Source of the DNA: an uncultured Lachnospiraceae bacterium
GTDB taxonomy: Bacteria > Bacillota > Clostridia > Lachnospirales > Lachnospiraceae
Direction of reading: 5' to 3'
NCBI GenBank assembly: GCA_958402795.1
Contig: CATXUX010000002.1
Coordinates: 62,001 to 126,000 of the forward strand
DNA length: 64,000 nt
Positions 8,617-18,272 of the stretch are shown piece by piece. The stretch's first letter is position 1, and every line of letters begins with the position of its first letter. The notes under the pieces are model-generated. The model did not search any database, was not told the origin of the DNA, and was given only the letters and a program-made list of their open reading frames with translations. A program made the translations under genes and the position numbers.

Positions 8617-10020
8617 GTGATCCAAATTCAGGATGTGTCATTTGAATATGAGAAAGAACAAGGGACACTTTCACATATCAATCTGGATATCCGGCAGGGG
8701 GAATGTGTTGTGCTTACAGGAGAATCGGGGTGCGGCAAGACAACGGTTACAAAACTGATCAACGGTCTGATTCCACATTTTGTGGAGGGCGGGGTACTGT
8801 CCGGTACGACTGTTGTAAATGATATGGAGGTGCCGAAAACAGAAATGTATCGTCTCGCAACGCAGATTGGTTCTGTGTTTCAAAATCCTAAATCACAGTT
8901 TTTTAATATTGATTCGGACAGTGAAATTACATTTGGGCTGGAAAATGCAGGCGTAGAACCGACGATGATCAAAGAGAGGTATGACACCACGGTTTCTGCC
9001 TTAAAAATCCAATCTCTTTTGGGAAGAAATATTTTTTCGATGTCCGGTGGTGAAAAGCAATGTCTTGCGTTTGCAAGCGTTTATGCCATGAATCCGTCAG
9101 TTTTCGTTCTGGACGAGCCTACGGCAAATCTGGATGCGGATGCCATTGATATTCTGCGGCAGCAGATTATTCAGATTAAGAAAGAGGGACGAACGGCCAT
9201 TATTGCTGAACATCGTCTGTATTTTCTGATGGATCTGATTGACCGGGCCATCTTTATCCAAAATGGAAAAGTTGCGCAGATATTTTCAAGAGAGGAATTT
9301 CATGATTTATCGGAAGAACAACGCATTAGGATGGGACTTCGAAGCCTTGTACCCCCTGTTTTGAATCTGCCTCATGCCGATCCGCCCGGAGCGACAAATG
9401 GTTTATCTGTAGAGAATCTCTCTTGTGCGTTTGACAAACACCCTGTGTTTGAAAATGTTGGTTTTTCAGCAGGACGGGGTGAGGTGCTGGGAATCACGGG
9501 GCACAACGGAGTGGGAAAAACAACGCTGACACGCTGCCTGTGCGGACTTTTGAAAGAAATATCCGGAACGGTCCGGCTGGACGGACAGATTTTGAAAACA
9601 AAACAGCGGAACAAAGCAAGTTTTTGTGTCATGCAGGATGTAAACCATCAGCTTTTCGCGGACAGCGTTTGGAATGAGTGTGAACTGGCACAGTCGGACT
9701 GCGCCCCGGAGAGGATTGAAGAAATTTTAAGATCTTTCGACTTACTGAGTTTTAGAGATCGTCACCCGATGGCTTTGTCCGGCGGACAGAAGCAGCGTCT
9801 AGCTGTAGCGACCGCGATTCTCTCCAATAAAGAGGTTTTAGTATTCGACGAGCCGACCAGTGGATTGGACTACCGTCGAATGCTGGAAGTCAGCGACATG
9901 ATTCGGAAATTAAACAATGAAAACAAAGTGATCATCATTGTTTCCCACGATGTTGAGTTCTTGAGCCGGACTTGTGATAAAATATTCGATATGGAGGGGC
10001 GGCCTGCAGGAAGGAGGTAG
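8617..10020 (+). CDS. ECF transporter ATPase with two fused ABC domains
   Basis: A 467-residue protein made of two complete ABC ATPase domains, equivalent to EcfA and EcfA' in one chain. Walker A motifs are GESGCGKTT (about 35-43) and GHNGVGKTT (about 295-303); signatures are MSGGEKQ and LSGGQKQRLAVA; Walker B segments are VFVLDEPTANLD and VLVFDEPTSGLD. I choose the GTG at 8617 because AGGAGG ends eight bases before it; a GTG at 8608 lies inside that site. It drives import by the S and T components upstream. Confidence 0.9.
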   Translation: MIQIQDVSFEYEKEQGTLSHINLDIRQGECVVLTGESGCGKTTVTKLINGLIPHFVEGGVLSGTTVVNDMEVPKTEMYRLATQIGSVFQNPKSQFFNIDSDSEITFGLENAGVEPTMIKERYDTTVSALKIQSLLGRNIFSMSGGEKQCLAFASVYAMNPSVFVLDEPTANLDADAIDILRQQIIQIKKEGRTAIIAEHRLYFLMDLIDRAIFIQNGKVAQIFSREEFHDLSEEQRIRMGLRSLVPPVLNLPHADPPGATNGLSVENLSCAFDKHPVFENVGFSAGRGEVLGITGHNGVGKTTLTRCLCGLLKEISGTVRLDGQILKTKQRNKASFCVMQDVNHQLFADSVWNECELAQSDCAPERIEEILRSFDLLSFRDRHPMALSGGQKQRLAVATAILSNKEVLVFDEPTSGLDYRRMLEVSDMIRKLNNENKVIIIVSHDVEFLSRTCDKIFDMEGRPAGRR

Positions 10021-10025
10021 TATCA

Positions 10026-10985
10026 GTGACGGATTATTTCCAGAAAATGAACTATGGACAAAATGTGCAGAGCCTGATAGAGACAGAGGATTGTAAGGTA
10101 ATGCGATTGAGTGATGATTCTGGGGAAGGTATGATGACTCTTTATCATGTTTTTCCCGGCGTATTTCTTATGTATAATGACTTCCACATGAAAGAGTGCA
10201 TTTCCGGTTTTCAGACAGACATGGATCTGCTTTGTATTGACCACTGCAGGGAAGGACGCATTGAGCAGGAAGCCGGTTCCAATGCGTTTAGCTACTTGGA
10301 GGCGGGAGATCTCAGGGTAGACCGCCGGATTCATCATACCGGCAGGGTGGAATTTCCGCTTTGCCACTATCATGGCATCTCCATCTGCTTTCAGATGGAG
10401 ATCGCGGCAAAACAAATCCCTGCCTATATGAAAGGATTTACCGTTGATCTCTATGAACTGCAGAAAAAGTATTGCAGTGACTGTACGCCCTATGTCATTC
10501 CGGGCGAACCGGCCATCGAACATATTTTTTCTGAAATCTATACGGTTCCGGTTAAAATCAAAAGAGATTATTTCAGAATCAAAGTGTTGGAACTGCTGTT
10601 ATATCTGGATGCTTTGGAACTATCCGGGCATATGGAAGAACGCCCTTATTTCTATAAGGGACAGGTTGAGAAAATCAAAGCAATCCGAGCGCTCCTGACA
10701 GAGGATTTAACGAAAAACTATACGCTGGAGGAGCTTTCGGCGCGGTTTGACATTGCTCTGACTCCCATGAAAAACTGCTTTAAAGCAGTATATGGCAGTC
10801 CGATCTTCACATATATGAGAAACTATCGTATGAACTATGCGGCGTCTTTACTGAGATCGGATAAATCCCTGAAGATTGCAGAAATCGCGGGACTTGTGGG
10901 GTATGACAATCCCAGCAAATTTTCGTCTGCCTTTCATCAGACGATGGGAAAAACGCCGCTGGAATACCGTAAATCTATAATCTGA
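10026..10985 (+). CDS. AraC-family transcriptional regulator
   Basis: A 319-residue AraC-type regulator. The C-terminal third has two helix-turn-helix units; YTLEELSARFDI starts the first, and IAEIAGLVGYDNPSKFSSAF is the second, followed by GKTPLEYRK. The close match of the PSKF segment and the cupin-less N-terminal domain resemble PchR/YbtA-type regulators that sense ferric siderophores. It starts with GTG behind AAGGAGG and sits between the ECF genes and two ABC half transporters, so it probably controls this operon. The ligand is inferred from context only. Confidence 0.88.
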   Translation: MTDYFQKMNYGQNVQSLIETEDCKVMRLSDDSGEGMMTLYHVFPGVFLMYNDFHMKECISGFQTDMDLLCIDHCREGRIEQEAGSNAFSYLEAGDLRVDRRIHHTGRVEFPLCHYHGISICFQMEIAAKQIPAYMKGFTVDLYELQKKYCSDCTPYVIPGEPAIEHIFSEIYTVPVKIKRDYFRIKVLELLLYLDALELSGHMEERPYFYKGQVEKIKAIRALLTEDLTKNYTLEELSARFDIALTPMKNCFKAVYGSPIFTYMRNYRMNYAASLLRSDKSLKIAEIAGLVGYDNPSKFSSAFHQTMGKTPLEYRKSII

Positions 10986-11070
10986 TCGAAATAGAAAAGA
11001 CCGTATGGATGTGTAAATTACATGCGGGAGTATTTTTACTGAATAAATTGATTGAAAGAGGTGAGTTGTT

Positions 11071-12852
11071 ATGAAGCAACATAAAGAGAACTGGATCAAA
11101 ACGCTTTTATCTTTTGCCGATCCCTGTAAAGGGAAAATGATCCTGTCGGTTTTGTGTGCTATTTTAAGTGTTGCCGGTGGATTTATTCCGTTTTGGGCAG
11201 TATATGAAATCTTGCTGATGTTTATCGACCGGACGGCGGATCTGAGCAGTATTCTGTTCTGGTGTCTGACAGGAGCGGGCGGTTATCTGATCCGGGTTGT
11301 CTGTTTTGGCATTTCCACGATTTTGTCGCATATCTCTGCTTATACGATTTTGGAGGGAATCCGGCTGAAAATTGCGGACCGCCTGATGCGGGCGCCCCTC
11401 GGTGAAGTGCTGGGGAGAAGGAGCGGCTATCTGAAGGATATCATCATAGATAAAGTGGAGGCATTGGAACCGCCTCTGGCTCATATGATCCCGGAGCTGA
11501 CGTCTAATCTGCTCCTTCCGATTGTTATTTTTATCTGGATGCTGGTGATCGACTGGCGTCTGGGACTTGCAGTTTTGATCGCACCGGCTCTGGCAATGAT
11601 TCCGATGTTCTTCCTGATGAGAAACTATAACAGCCAGTATGCAGCCTATGTGGAGGCAAACAATCATGTCAATAATATTATTATTGAATACGTAGAGGGA
11701 GTCGAAGTTGTTAAGGCATTCAGCCAAAGCACCAGTTCCTACGAAAAATTTGTGGGTGCGGTAAAGTCTTTTCAGGATTTTACTCTGGCATGGTTCAAAA
11801 GTACATGGAAAACAATGAATCTGATGCTGGCAGTCATGCCGACTACCCTGCTGGGGGTACTTCCTGTTGGACTGTTGCTGGCGCGTGGCGGGAGCATTAC
11901 GCCCGCGGAACTTGCGATGGGAATCATTCTCTCTCTCAGTATCGTTGGACCATTGATGAAAGCCACAACTTTTATCAATGAGGCAAAGTCAATGGAGTAT
12001 GCAGTTGAGGCGGCAAATGAACTTTTGAATCTTCCGGTACTGCCGGATTCCGGTAAGACTGTTCCGATCAGTCATACGGATATTGTTTTACAGGATGTAT
12101 CTTTCTCCTATGACGGCACGAAACAAAACGAGGTACTGCATGACATCAGTCTGACAATGCCGCAGGGCAGTTTTACGGCGCTGGTTGGCCCGTCCGGGGG
12201 AGGCAAATCTACCGTTGCCCGTTTGATCGCCCGTTTTTGGGATGTGACCGGCGGCAGTATCACCATCGGCGGCAGAAATATCAAGGAACTTTCCGTTCGT
12301 CAACTATCCGAACTGGTCAGTTTCGTGACGCAGGATAATTTCCTGTTTAATTGTTCTCTCAAAGAAAATATCCGTCTGGGGAATCCGAATGCTGCGGATG
12401 AAGATGTGTATGCGGCCGCAAAAGCTGCCTGTTGCGATGATTTTATCAAACGCCTTGAAAAAGGATATGACACTCCGGCCGGTGATGCCGGTAAAAGGCT
12501 TTCCGGCGGTGAAAAGCAGCGGATTGCCATTGCGAGAGCCATTCTGAAAGATGCCCCCATTGTGATTCTGGATGAGGCGACTGCATTTACGGATCCGCAG
12601 AATGAGGATAAGATCCAGAAGTCGATCATGGCTCTTTCAAAAGGAAAGACGTTGTTGGTTATCGCACACAGGCTGTCTACGATTCAAAATGCAGATCAGA
12701 TCGTTGTTCTGGAGAAAGGGAAAATGATAGACTGCGGAAAGCAAAAGGAACTTCTGGAACGCTGTCCGCTCTACCGGGATATGTGGCAGGCACATATTGG
12801 GGGAAAGAACTGGTCTGTGGGAGAAAAGAAGGAGGCAAATATCAATGTTTGA
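11071..12852 (+). CDS. ABC transporter, fused membrane and ATPase domains (first half transporter)
   Basis: A 593-residue type-IV (exporter-fold) half transporter: six membrane helices in residues 1-310, then an ATPase with Walker A GPSGGGKST (about 373-381), signature LSGGEKQRIAIARA (about 476) and Walker B VILDEATAFTDP. The Q-loop and H-loop (IAHRLST) are intact. It pairs with the next gene, whose start overlaps its end by eight bases. With the ECF module and AraC regulator the pair resembles YbtPQ/IrtAB proteins, which have an exporter fold but import metal-siderophores; multidrug export is the alternative. Confidence 0.9.
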   Translation: MKQHKENWIKTLLSFADPCKGKMILSVLCAILSVAGGFIPFWAVYEILLMFIDRTADLSSILFWCLTGAGGYLIRVVCFGISTILSHISAYTILEGIRLKIADRLMRAPLGEVLGRRSGYLKDIIIDKVEALEPPLAHMIPELTSNLLLPIVIFIWMLVIDWRLGLAVLIAPALAMIPMFFLMRNYNSQYAAYVEANNHVNNIIIEYVEGVEVVKAFSQSTSSYEKFVGAVKSFQDFTLAWFKSTWKTMNLMLAVMPTTLLGVLPVGLLLARGGSITPAELAMGIILSLSIVGPLMKATTFINEAKSMEYAVEAANELLNLPVLPDSGKTVPISHTDIVLQDVSFSYDGTKQNEVLHDISLTMPQGSFTALVGPSGGGKSTVARLIARFWDVTGGSITIGGRNIKELSVRQLSELVSFVTQDNFLFNCSLKENIRLGNPNAADEDVYAAAKAACCDDFIKRLEKGYDTPAGDAGKRLSGGEKQRIAIARAILKDAPIVILDEATAFTDPQNEDKIQKSIMALSKGKTLLVIAHRLSTIQNADQIVVLEKGKMIDCGKQKELLERCPLYRDMWQAHIGGKNWSVGEKKEANINV

Positions 12853-14590
12853 ATCAATGAAACGAATCATACAGTGGGCCGGTAAATATAAATGCCGCCT
12901 TTTCCTCGGTTCTGTACTCTCTTTTTTCAGTAGTTTAGCCACGGCGATCCCTACGATGGCCGCAGCTTATGCGCTGGATAAGACGATTGAGGCGTACCGG
13001 ACAAATACGATGATCGAGGATACGCTGGTCTGGGAGATGCTGATGCTCATTGCCGGCTCCATCGCACTCAATTTTCTACTGTCCTATTTCCGCGCCGTTT
13101 TGCAGGAAAGTATCGGCTATGAAGTCGCTGCCGGCCAGCGGATCCATTTGGGTGATGTACTAAAGAGGGTGCCGCTTGGCTATTTTTCACAGAACAGTAT
13201 TGGCGATATATTGGCAGGTGTCACTACAGAACTGTCTACGCTGGAATTACAAGGTATGAAAATGGTGGATATTATCATTAACGGATATGCAAAATTTATC
13301 GCCATTTTCTTATGCTTCCTCTTTTTTAGTCCTATTGCCGCAGTTATTTCCGCTGCCGGAGTCGGACTTTCCGCTCTTGCGCTGCATGGGATCAGCAGGC
13401 ATAGTGAAAATACTGCCGCTGCAACGCATCAGGCGACAGAAGACATGTCCGGCGCGGTGATCGAATACATTCGTGGACTTCCTATTGTAAAATCTTATGG
13501 ACAGGAAGGGGCGTCAATGGAACGTTTCCGCAGCGCCAGTAAGGATTTGAAAGACATTCATATTAAAGTGGAGAAAGGCTATACGCCGTTCAATTGTATG
13601 CACTTGTTTGTTTTGAAACTGGCTTCAATGGGAATCGTCTTTGTCTGTGCATGGCAGGCATTGCAGGGACAGACGAGTATGTCCGTTTTCCTGATGTTTG
13701 TGCTGTTCTCCTTTGTGATGTTCGGCAGTGTAGAGAACATCAATGAAGCAGCACACACGCTTGGAGTTGTGGATTCAGCGATGAATAAACTGGAAGCATT
13801 GGAAAACGCGGAATATATAGATCAGGATGGCACGGATATCCAGCCTGCTTCTTATGATATTGAGTTTAAAGATGTATCGTTTGGATATGATAAGCGGGTT
13901 ATCCTGCATGATTTGAATTTTAAAATTCAGCAAAATACTACGACAGCGATTGTTGGTCCTTCCGGAAGCGGAAAATCTACGTTGTGCAGCTTGATCGCCC
14001 GCTTCTACGATGTGGACAGCGGTTCTATTACTTTCGGCGGGACAGATATCCGCGAATATACCTGCGATAGCCTGCTCAAAAATATCAGTATGGTTTTCCA
14101 AAATGTTTATCTGTTCCGCGACACTGTGAGAAATAATATCAGATTCGGTAGTCCGGGCGCTACAGATGAGCAGATCATTGCCGCGGCAAAAGCGGCACAC
14201 TGTCATGACTTCATTATGGATCTACCGGATGGTTATGATACTGTGATCGGAGAAGGCGGTTCTTCTCTTTCCGGCGGCGAGAAACAGAGAATATCCATCG
14301 CCAGAGCCATGTTAAAGGATGCCCCTGTAGTGATTCTGGACGAAGCGACAGCAAGTGTCGATCCGGAGAATGAGCATCTGATCCAGGAAGCTCTTTCGGC
14401 CCTGACACATGGCAAGACGATTATTACGATTGCCCATCGGCTTGCTACGATCGAAAATGCTGATCAGATCCTTGTGATCGACGGAGGAACTGTGGCGCAG
14501 AGGGGAACACATAAAGAACTAGTAGAGCAGGAAGGTATCTACAAAGAATTTATTCGAATTCGCGAGCAGGCAGAAGGATGGCGGATATAG
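12845..14590 (+). CDS. ABC transporter, fused membrane and ATPase domains (second half transporter)
   Basis: A 581-residue partner of the preceding half transporter. I start it at the ATG at 12845, which has GGAGG about nine bases upstream; the frame is open further upstream but inside the previous gene. Membrane domain to about residue 320; Walker A GPSGSGKST (about 371-379), signature LSGGEKQRISIARAML (about 475), Walker B VILDEATASVDP. Both ATPase sites of the pair look complete, so a heterodimer with two active sites is expected. Last gene of the ECF/AraC operon. Confidence 0.9.
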   Translation: MFESMKRIIQWAGKYKCRLFLGSVLSFFSSLATAIPTMAAAYALDKTIEAYRTNTMIEDTLVWEMLMLIAGSIALNFLLSYFRAVLQESIGYEVAAGQRIHLGDVLKRVPLGYFSQNSIGDILAGVTTELSTLELQGMKMVDIIINGYAKFIAIFLCFLFFSPIAAVISAAGVGLSALALHGISRHSENTAAATHQATEDMSGAVIEYIRGLPIVKSYGQEGASMERFRSASKDLKDIHIKVEKGYTPFNCMHLFVLKLASMGIVFVCAWQALQGQTSMSVFLMFVLFSFVMFGSVENINEAAHTLGVVDSAMNKLEALENAEYIDQDGTDIQPASYDIEFKDVSFGYDKRVILHDLNFKIQQNTTTAIVGPSGSGKSTLCSLIARFYDVDSGSITFGGTDIREYTCDSLLKNISMVFQNVYLFRDTVRNNIRFGSPGATDEQIIAAAKAAHCHDFIMDLPDGYDTVIGEGGSSLSGGEKQRISIARAMLKDAPVVILDEATASVDPENEHLIQEALSALTHGKTIITIAHRLATIENADQILVIDGGTVAQRGTHKELVEQEGIYKEFIRIREQAEGWRI

Positions 14591-14593
14591 TAA

Positions 14594-14642
14594 CAGACGG
14601 AATTGCCGAAGCAATCAAGCTCCAGCAATTTCGTCTGTCTTT
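14594..14642 (+). terminator. Hairpin terminator at the end of the ECF/ABC operon
   Basis: CAGACGGAATTGC pairs with GCAATTTCGTCTG (one G-U) across an 18-base loop, followed by a weak TCTTT tract. It may also serve the convergent DUF6106 gene. Confidence 0.6.
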
Positions 14643-14648
14643 ACTGAT

Positions 14649-15149
14649 TTAATCGAGAAACATCTTGGAACCCATCCATCCACGCATATTTTTCAGGATC
14701 GCATCATCCGGCTCGATCAGCACGCAGGTCAGTTTCCCTCCGACAGGGAGCATGATCGCGAATGCTTTGGCGTCGTCGGTCCGGGAGGTGAAATCGTAGG
14801 TTTTCTCCGGATGATAGGAATTCAGTCTCGGCGAACCCTTTGGTGCGATGATGTCTGCGTCCTGGATATCCAGCGACATTTTTTTCTTCCGGTTTGCCTT
14901 GCTGTAGATCACGCTGATCTCCATATCATGATTGAGCAGGTCATATTCATATTCCACATTGAATTTCGGGAAAATGAAGTAATAAGCAAGGACGGCATAC
15001 AGCGTAGCGACCAGGAGTGAAAATGTCCCGATCAATGGCAAAAGGAGAAAGGCGATCAATGGGATTGCCAGGATTGCCAGAATGCGAAGCGCCATATTCG
15101 CTGCACTGGATTTACGGGTTACAAGTTGTTCACAATAGGAGTCATTCAT
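14649..15149 (-). CDS. DUF6106 family membrane protein
   Basis: A 166-residue protein: polar N-terminus (MNDSYCEQLVTRK), two close hydrophobic helices (about residues 20-60), then a soluble domain with DYDLLNHDMEISVIY-like and KTYDFTSRTDDAKAFAIML segments. I recognise the DUF6106 family of Lachnospiraceae; its function is unknown. It overlaps the end of the PucR-type regulator by eight bases and has AAAGGA upstream of its ATG, so both form one transcript. Confidence 0.8.
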   Translation of the reverse strand: MNDSYCEQLVTRKSSAANMALRILAILAIPLIAFLLLPLIGTFSLLVATLYAVLAYYFIFPKFNVEYEYDLLNHDMEISVIYSKANRKKKMSLDIQDADIIAPKGSPRLNSYHPEKTYDFTSRTDDAKAFAIMLPVGGKLTCVLIEPDDAILKNMRGWMGSKMFLD

Positions 15150-16059
15150 GTTTGGAATTCCTTTCTGTCTGTAAATAATTCATCACCATAGAGGCAATTT
15201 TAAAGGTCATAGCATCTTCAAATACCCTCAGATCCAGTCCGATTCTCTTCTGTATCTGATCGAGACGGTAGATGAGGGTATTTCTGTGCATATGCAGTTG
15301 GCGCGAGGTTTCCGCGATGTTCAGGTTATTCTGAAGGAACCGGTTAGCTACCGCATTGGTTTCTTCGTCGAGTGAAACCGGAATGTCGCTGCCAAACAGC
15401 TCGTGGAGAAAACTGACACATACATCAGGCGGAAGCTGATAGATCAGGCGCCCGATTCCCAGTTCATTGTATGGGAACACCCGCTGTTCTGCGTAGAACA
15501 GACTGCCGACCTTCAGGGCAAGATACGCGCTCTTATATGCGGCCTGGCAGTCGGTAAGTGCTTCAAATGTTCCGCTGTAGGCGACCTGCGCGCTGGTCAG
15601 TGCTTCTGTGTTCAGTGTATCGATGATTGCATGGGCGGTCCGCCGGACCGTGTGTTCCGGTTCAGAAGCTTTTACTGATCTAAGGAGCGCGATGCAGTCT
15701 TCCGCCAATGGGACGAGAAACGCTTTCGGCCGAATGGGAAGAAGATTTTTTAAAACCTCCTGCGCAGATTCGTCCAACCCGTTCTTCCCCTTTATCAGGA
15801 ACAGAACCCGCGGTTCTTCCACGGAAATATGGAAATGCGGGGCGCGTTCCAGAATCTCGTAGGAGGAAAGGGTTCCTGTGATGGCTCCCTGCAGGAAATG
15901 TGTTCTGCTGTATTTTTCCTGATAGGCGCTGCAAATGCAGCGGATCTGCGTAAGCGCGAGTTCTTCTTCTTCCGGCGTCTCGGCTTTTACCTGCATCGTG
16001 ATGCCGGTGATCTGCCGGAGCGTTTCCAACGCGCGTGTAAGTTCGGGCGAATAGTTCAT
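15142..16059 (-). CDS. PucR/CdaR-type transcriptional regulator
   Basis: A 305-residue regulator. The C-terminal region around residues 245-295 (FLQNNLNIAETSRQLHMHR, then NTLIYRLDQIQKRIGLDLR) is the PucR-type helix-turn-helix that ends sugar-diacid regulators. The middle part resembles the GGDEF-like domain of that family; the N-terminus is not recognised. The ATG has AGAGG eight bases upstream. It lies immediately downstream of the sugar ABC ATPase gene, separated by a terminator, a pairing often seen in Clostridia, which hints at control of carbohydrate uptake. Confidence 0.85.
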   Translation of the reverse strand: MNYSPELTRALETLRQITGITMQVKAETPEEEELALTQIRCICSAYQEKYSRTHFLQGAITGTLSSYEILERAPHFHISVEEPRVLFLIKGKNGLDESAQEVLKNLLPIRPKAFLVPLAEDCIALLRSVKASEPEHTVRRTAHAIIDTLNTEALTSAQVAYSGTFEALTDCQAAYKSAYLALKVGSLFYAEQRVFPYNELGIGRLIYQLPPDVCVSFLHELFGSDIPVSLDEETNAVANRFLQNNLNIAETSRQLHMHRNTLIYRLDQIQKRIGLDLRVFEDAMTFKIASMVMNYLQTERNSKHE

Positions 16060-16151
16060 ATAGCTGACCTCTTATCTGTTCTTTCCATCCGCGCACTCTG
16101 TCAGAGTGCGAGAATCCACATCATACCTCGTGGAATATGGATTGAGTGGAA

Positions 16152-16183
16152 TAAAAAAGGCTGCACATCGGTGTACAGCCTTT
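16152..16183 (-). terminator. Terminator of the ugpC/msmX-like gene
   Basis: On the minus strand the stem AAGGCTGTAC/GTGCAGCCTT is followed by six T. It lies about 50 bases after the stop of the ATPase gene. Confidence 0.85.
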
Positions 16184-16230
16184 CTCTTTTCGCCGCGCAT
16201 CTGCTTGGCTGTTATAGACATTGTAACTGA

Positions 16231-17343
16231 TTAGTTTGCGATAGTCAACTCTGTTTCTTTGTCGAAAAGGTGAATCTTGCTCATATCCAGAGCGAATGTT
16301 GCGTCGTCGCCGGTTCTCAGAGTCGTCGCCGGATTTACACGAGCGGTCATCTGCGTGCCTTCTACATCGAAGTAAAGGAATACTTCCGCACCAAGCAGCT
16401 CGTATACTTTGATCTTGGACTGGATCACGCTGTTCGGATTCTGTCTGATGAATTCTGCATCATCATGTACGTTCTCAGGACGAATACCAAGAACAACGGT
16501 CTTTCCGTTATAGCCGCCGTCGATCAGAGCTTTTGCCTTGTCTGCCGGAACATCCAGTACGTGGCTGCCAACCTTTAAGGTTGCTTTATTTCCGGAAGCA
16601 TTTACAACAGCATCAATGAAGTTCATCTGCGGAGATCCGATGAATCCTGCAACGAACAGATTGCAAGGAGCATTGTAAAGGTTCTGCGGTGTATCAACCT
16701 GCTGTACAACGCCGTCTTTCATAACAACGATTCTTGTACCAAGCGTCATAGCCTCTGTCTGGTCATGGGTAACGTAGATGATCGTTGCGCCCAGATTCTC
16801 GTGCAATTTGGAAATCTCGATACGCATCTGTACTCTCAGTTTTGCATCCAGGTTGGAGAGCGGCTCGTCCATCAGGAATACCTTCGGGTTACGAACGATG
16901 GCACGTCCCATAGCAACACGCTGTCTCTGTCCACCGGAAAGAGCCTTCGGCTTGCGGTCAAGGAGTTTCTCCAGGTCGAGGATTCTTGCAGCGTCGCGAA
17001 CCTTCTTATCAATCTCATCTTTCGGCACCTTGCGGAGCTTCAGACCGAATGCCATGTTGTCATATACTGTCATATGCGGATACAGAGCGTAGTTCTGGAA
17101 TACCATTGCGATATCGCGGTCTTTCGGCTCTACATCGTTCATGCGCTTGCCGTCGATCAGAAGATCTCCGCTGGAGATATCTTCCAGACCTGCTACCATA
17201 CGAAGCGTCGTAGACTTACCACATCCGGACGGTCCTACGAAGATGATAAATTCCTTGTCTTCGATCTCCAGATTAAAATCCTTTACTGCGTGGAATCCGT
17301 TCGGATAAACTTTGTTAATTCCCTGTAATGATACACTTGCCAT
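16231..17343 (-). CDS. ugpC: Multiple-sugar ABC transporter ATPase, UgpC/MsmX type
   Basis: A 370-residue ATPase of the MalK/UgpC/MsmX group. Walker A GPSGCGKST is at 37-45, the Q-loop is in VFQNYALYPHMTV, the signature LSGGQRQRVAMGRAI starts at 135, and a regulatory C-terminal OB domain (LGIRPENVH) fills residues 240-370. Such stand-alone ATPases energise several different sugar importers whose own operons lack an ATPase; no cognate permeases lie nearby here, which fits that shared role. The ATG at 17343 follows AAGGAGG; the frame is open upstream but crosses the promoter. Confidence 0.92.
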   Translation of the reverse strand: MASVSLQGINKVYPNGFHAVKDFNLEIEDKEFIIFVGPSGCGKSTTLRMVAGLEDISSGDLLIDGKRMNDVEPKDRDIAMVFQNYALYPHMTVYDNMAFGLKLRKVPKDEIDKKVRDAARILDLEKLLDRKPKALSGGQRQRVAMGRAIVRNPKVFLMDEPLSNLDAKLRVQMRIEISKLHENLGATIIYVTHDQTEAMTLGTRIVVMKDGVVQQVDTPQNLYNAPCNLFVAGFIGSPQMNFIDAVVNASGNKATLKVGSHVLDVPADKAKALIDGGYNGKTVVLGIRPENVHDDAEFIRQNPNSVIQSKIKVYELLGAEVFLYFDVEGTQMTARVNPATTLRTGDDATFALDMSKIHLFDKETELTIAN

Positions 17344-17400
17344 TTTAAATAGCCTCCTTGCATAATTGTGAATATGTACTTCATTTCTTATCTGTGTATC

Positions 17401-17429
17401 AGTATACCCGCACATGCGTCCAAAGACAA
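17401..17429 (-). promoter_or_regulatory. Promoter of the ugpC/msmX-like gene
   Basis: On the minus strand TTGTCT (17424-17429), 17 bases, TATACT (17401-17406). Confidence 0.75.
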
Positions 17430-17565
17430 TGTCACGAGTAACCAAAAAAAACAAAAAGTTCTGTGCATTTTAACCATTAGAAAAGAAATTTTGAGGGTAT
17501 GAAAAGCGTGACTTTTCGGCATTTGCATCATATCATATATAAACATGATTCACAGAGGTTCTTTT

Positions 17566-18144
17566 ATGCGTTGTTCATGCAGCTTTAGCGCTGATGCAGA
17601 AGAATATCTTCAGGTATATTACAATATTTTAGATGAAATGATACGGGGAATGACAGAAGTCTGTCTGACGGACAGTGTTTCCTACAATTTTATTGTGCAG
17701 ATGATCCCGCATCATGAAGCCGCGATCCGGATGTCTGAGAACATTCTCTCCTATACAACAAACGAAACACTGCGTGATATTGCTTCCGGTATCATAACAG
17801 AGCAGACGCAGAGTATCGAGGATATGCGGCGGGCGATGGCATGTTGTGAAACTTACCGAAACGGGCAGGAATGTCTCTGCTCTTTTCAGAATGAAATAGA
17901 CCGGATCTTACATGTCATGTTTGACCGGATGCAGCATGCATGCGCCACAAACCGCCTGAATTGTGACTTTATGTGGGAGATGATCCCGCACCATCAGGGG
18001 GCGATTCAAATGTCTGCGCTCACACTGCGGTACGATATCTGTCCGGATCTGATTCCCATTCTGGAAGCAATCCTTGTTTCGCAAAAACGAGGTGTGCGCC
18101 GGATGAGGGAGCTGCTTTGCGAGCTGGGATGCGGATCGCGGTAA
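17566..18144 (+). CDS. Duplicated DUF305 protein
   Basis: A 192-residue protein with two copies of the DUF305 core: FIVQMIPHHEAAIRMSE near residue 45 and FMWEMIPHHQGAIQMSA near residue 140. DUF305 is a ferritin-like four-helix family often linked to copper or other metals, where the paired His and the Met are candidate ligands. Unusually there is no signal peptide, and six or more Cys (for example RCSCSF at the start and CCETYRNGQECLC) are present, so it should be cytoplasmic. ATG at 17566 chosen for its AGAGG site; an ATG seven codons earlier is possible. Confidence 0.8.
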   Translation: MRCSCSFSADAEEYLQVYYNILDEMIRGMTEVCLTDSVSYNFIVQMIPHHEAAIRMSENILSYTTNETLRDIASGIITEQTQSIEDMRRAMACCETYRNGQECLCSFQNEIDRILHVMFDRMQHACATNRLNCDFMWEMIPHHQGAIQMSALTLRYDICPDLIPILEAILVSQKRGVRRMRELLCELGCGSR

Positions 18145-18172
18145 TCTTCTGGAATTTACGGTGAATAAGAGA

Positions 18173-18216
18173 ATAACCATTCCATTTATAAAAATCAACG
18201 GGATGGTTATTTTTTT
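18173..18216 (+). terminator. Terminator after the DUF305 gene
   Basis: ATAACCAT(T)CC pairs with GGATGGTTAT, followed by six to seven T. Confidence 0.8.
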
Positions 18217-18272
18217 GATGTCAAACGGATAAGAAAATGGTACAATGAAGATAGATTTGCGGTAAAAAATTC

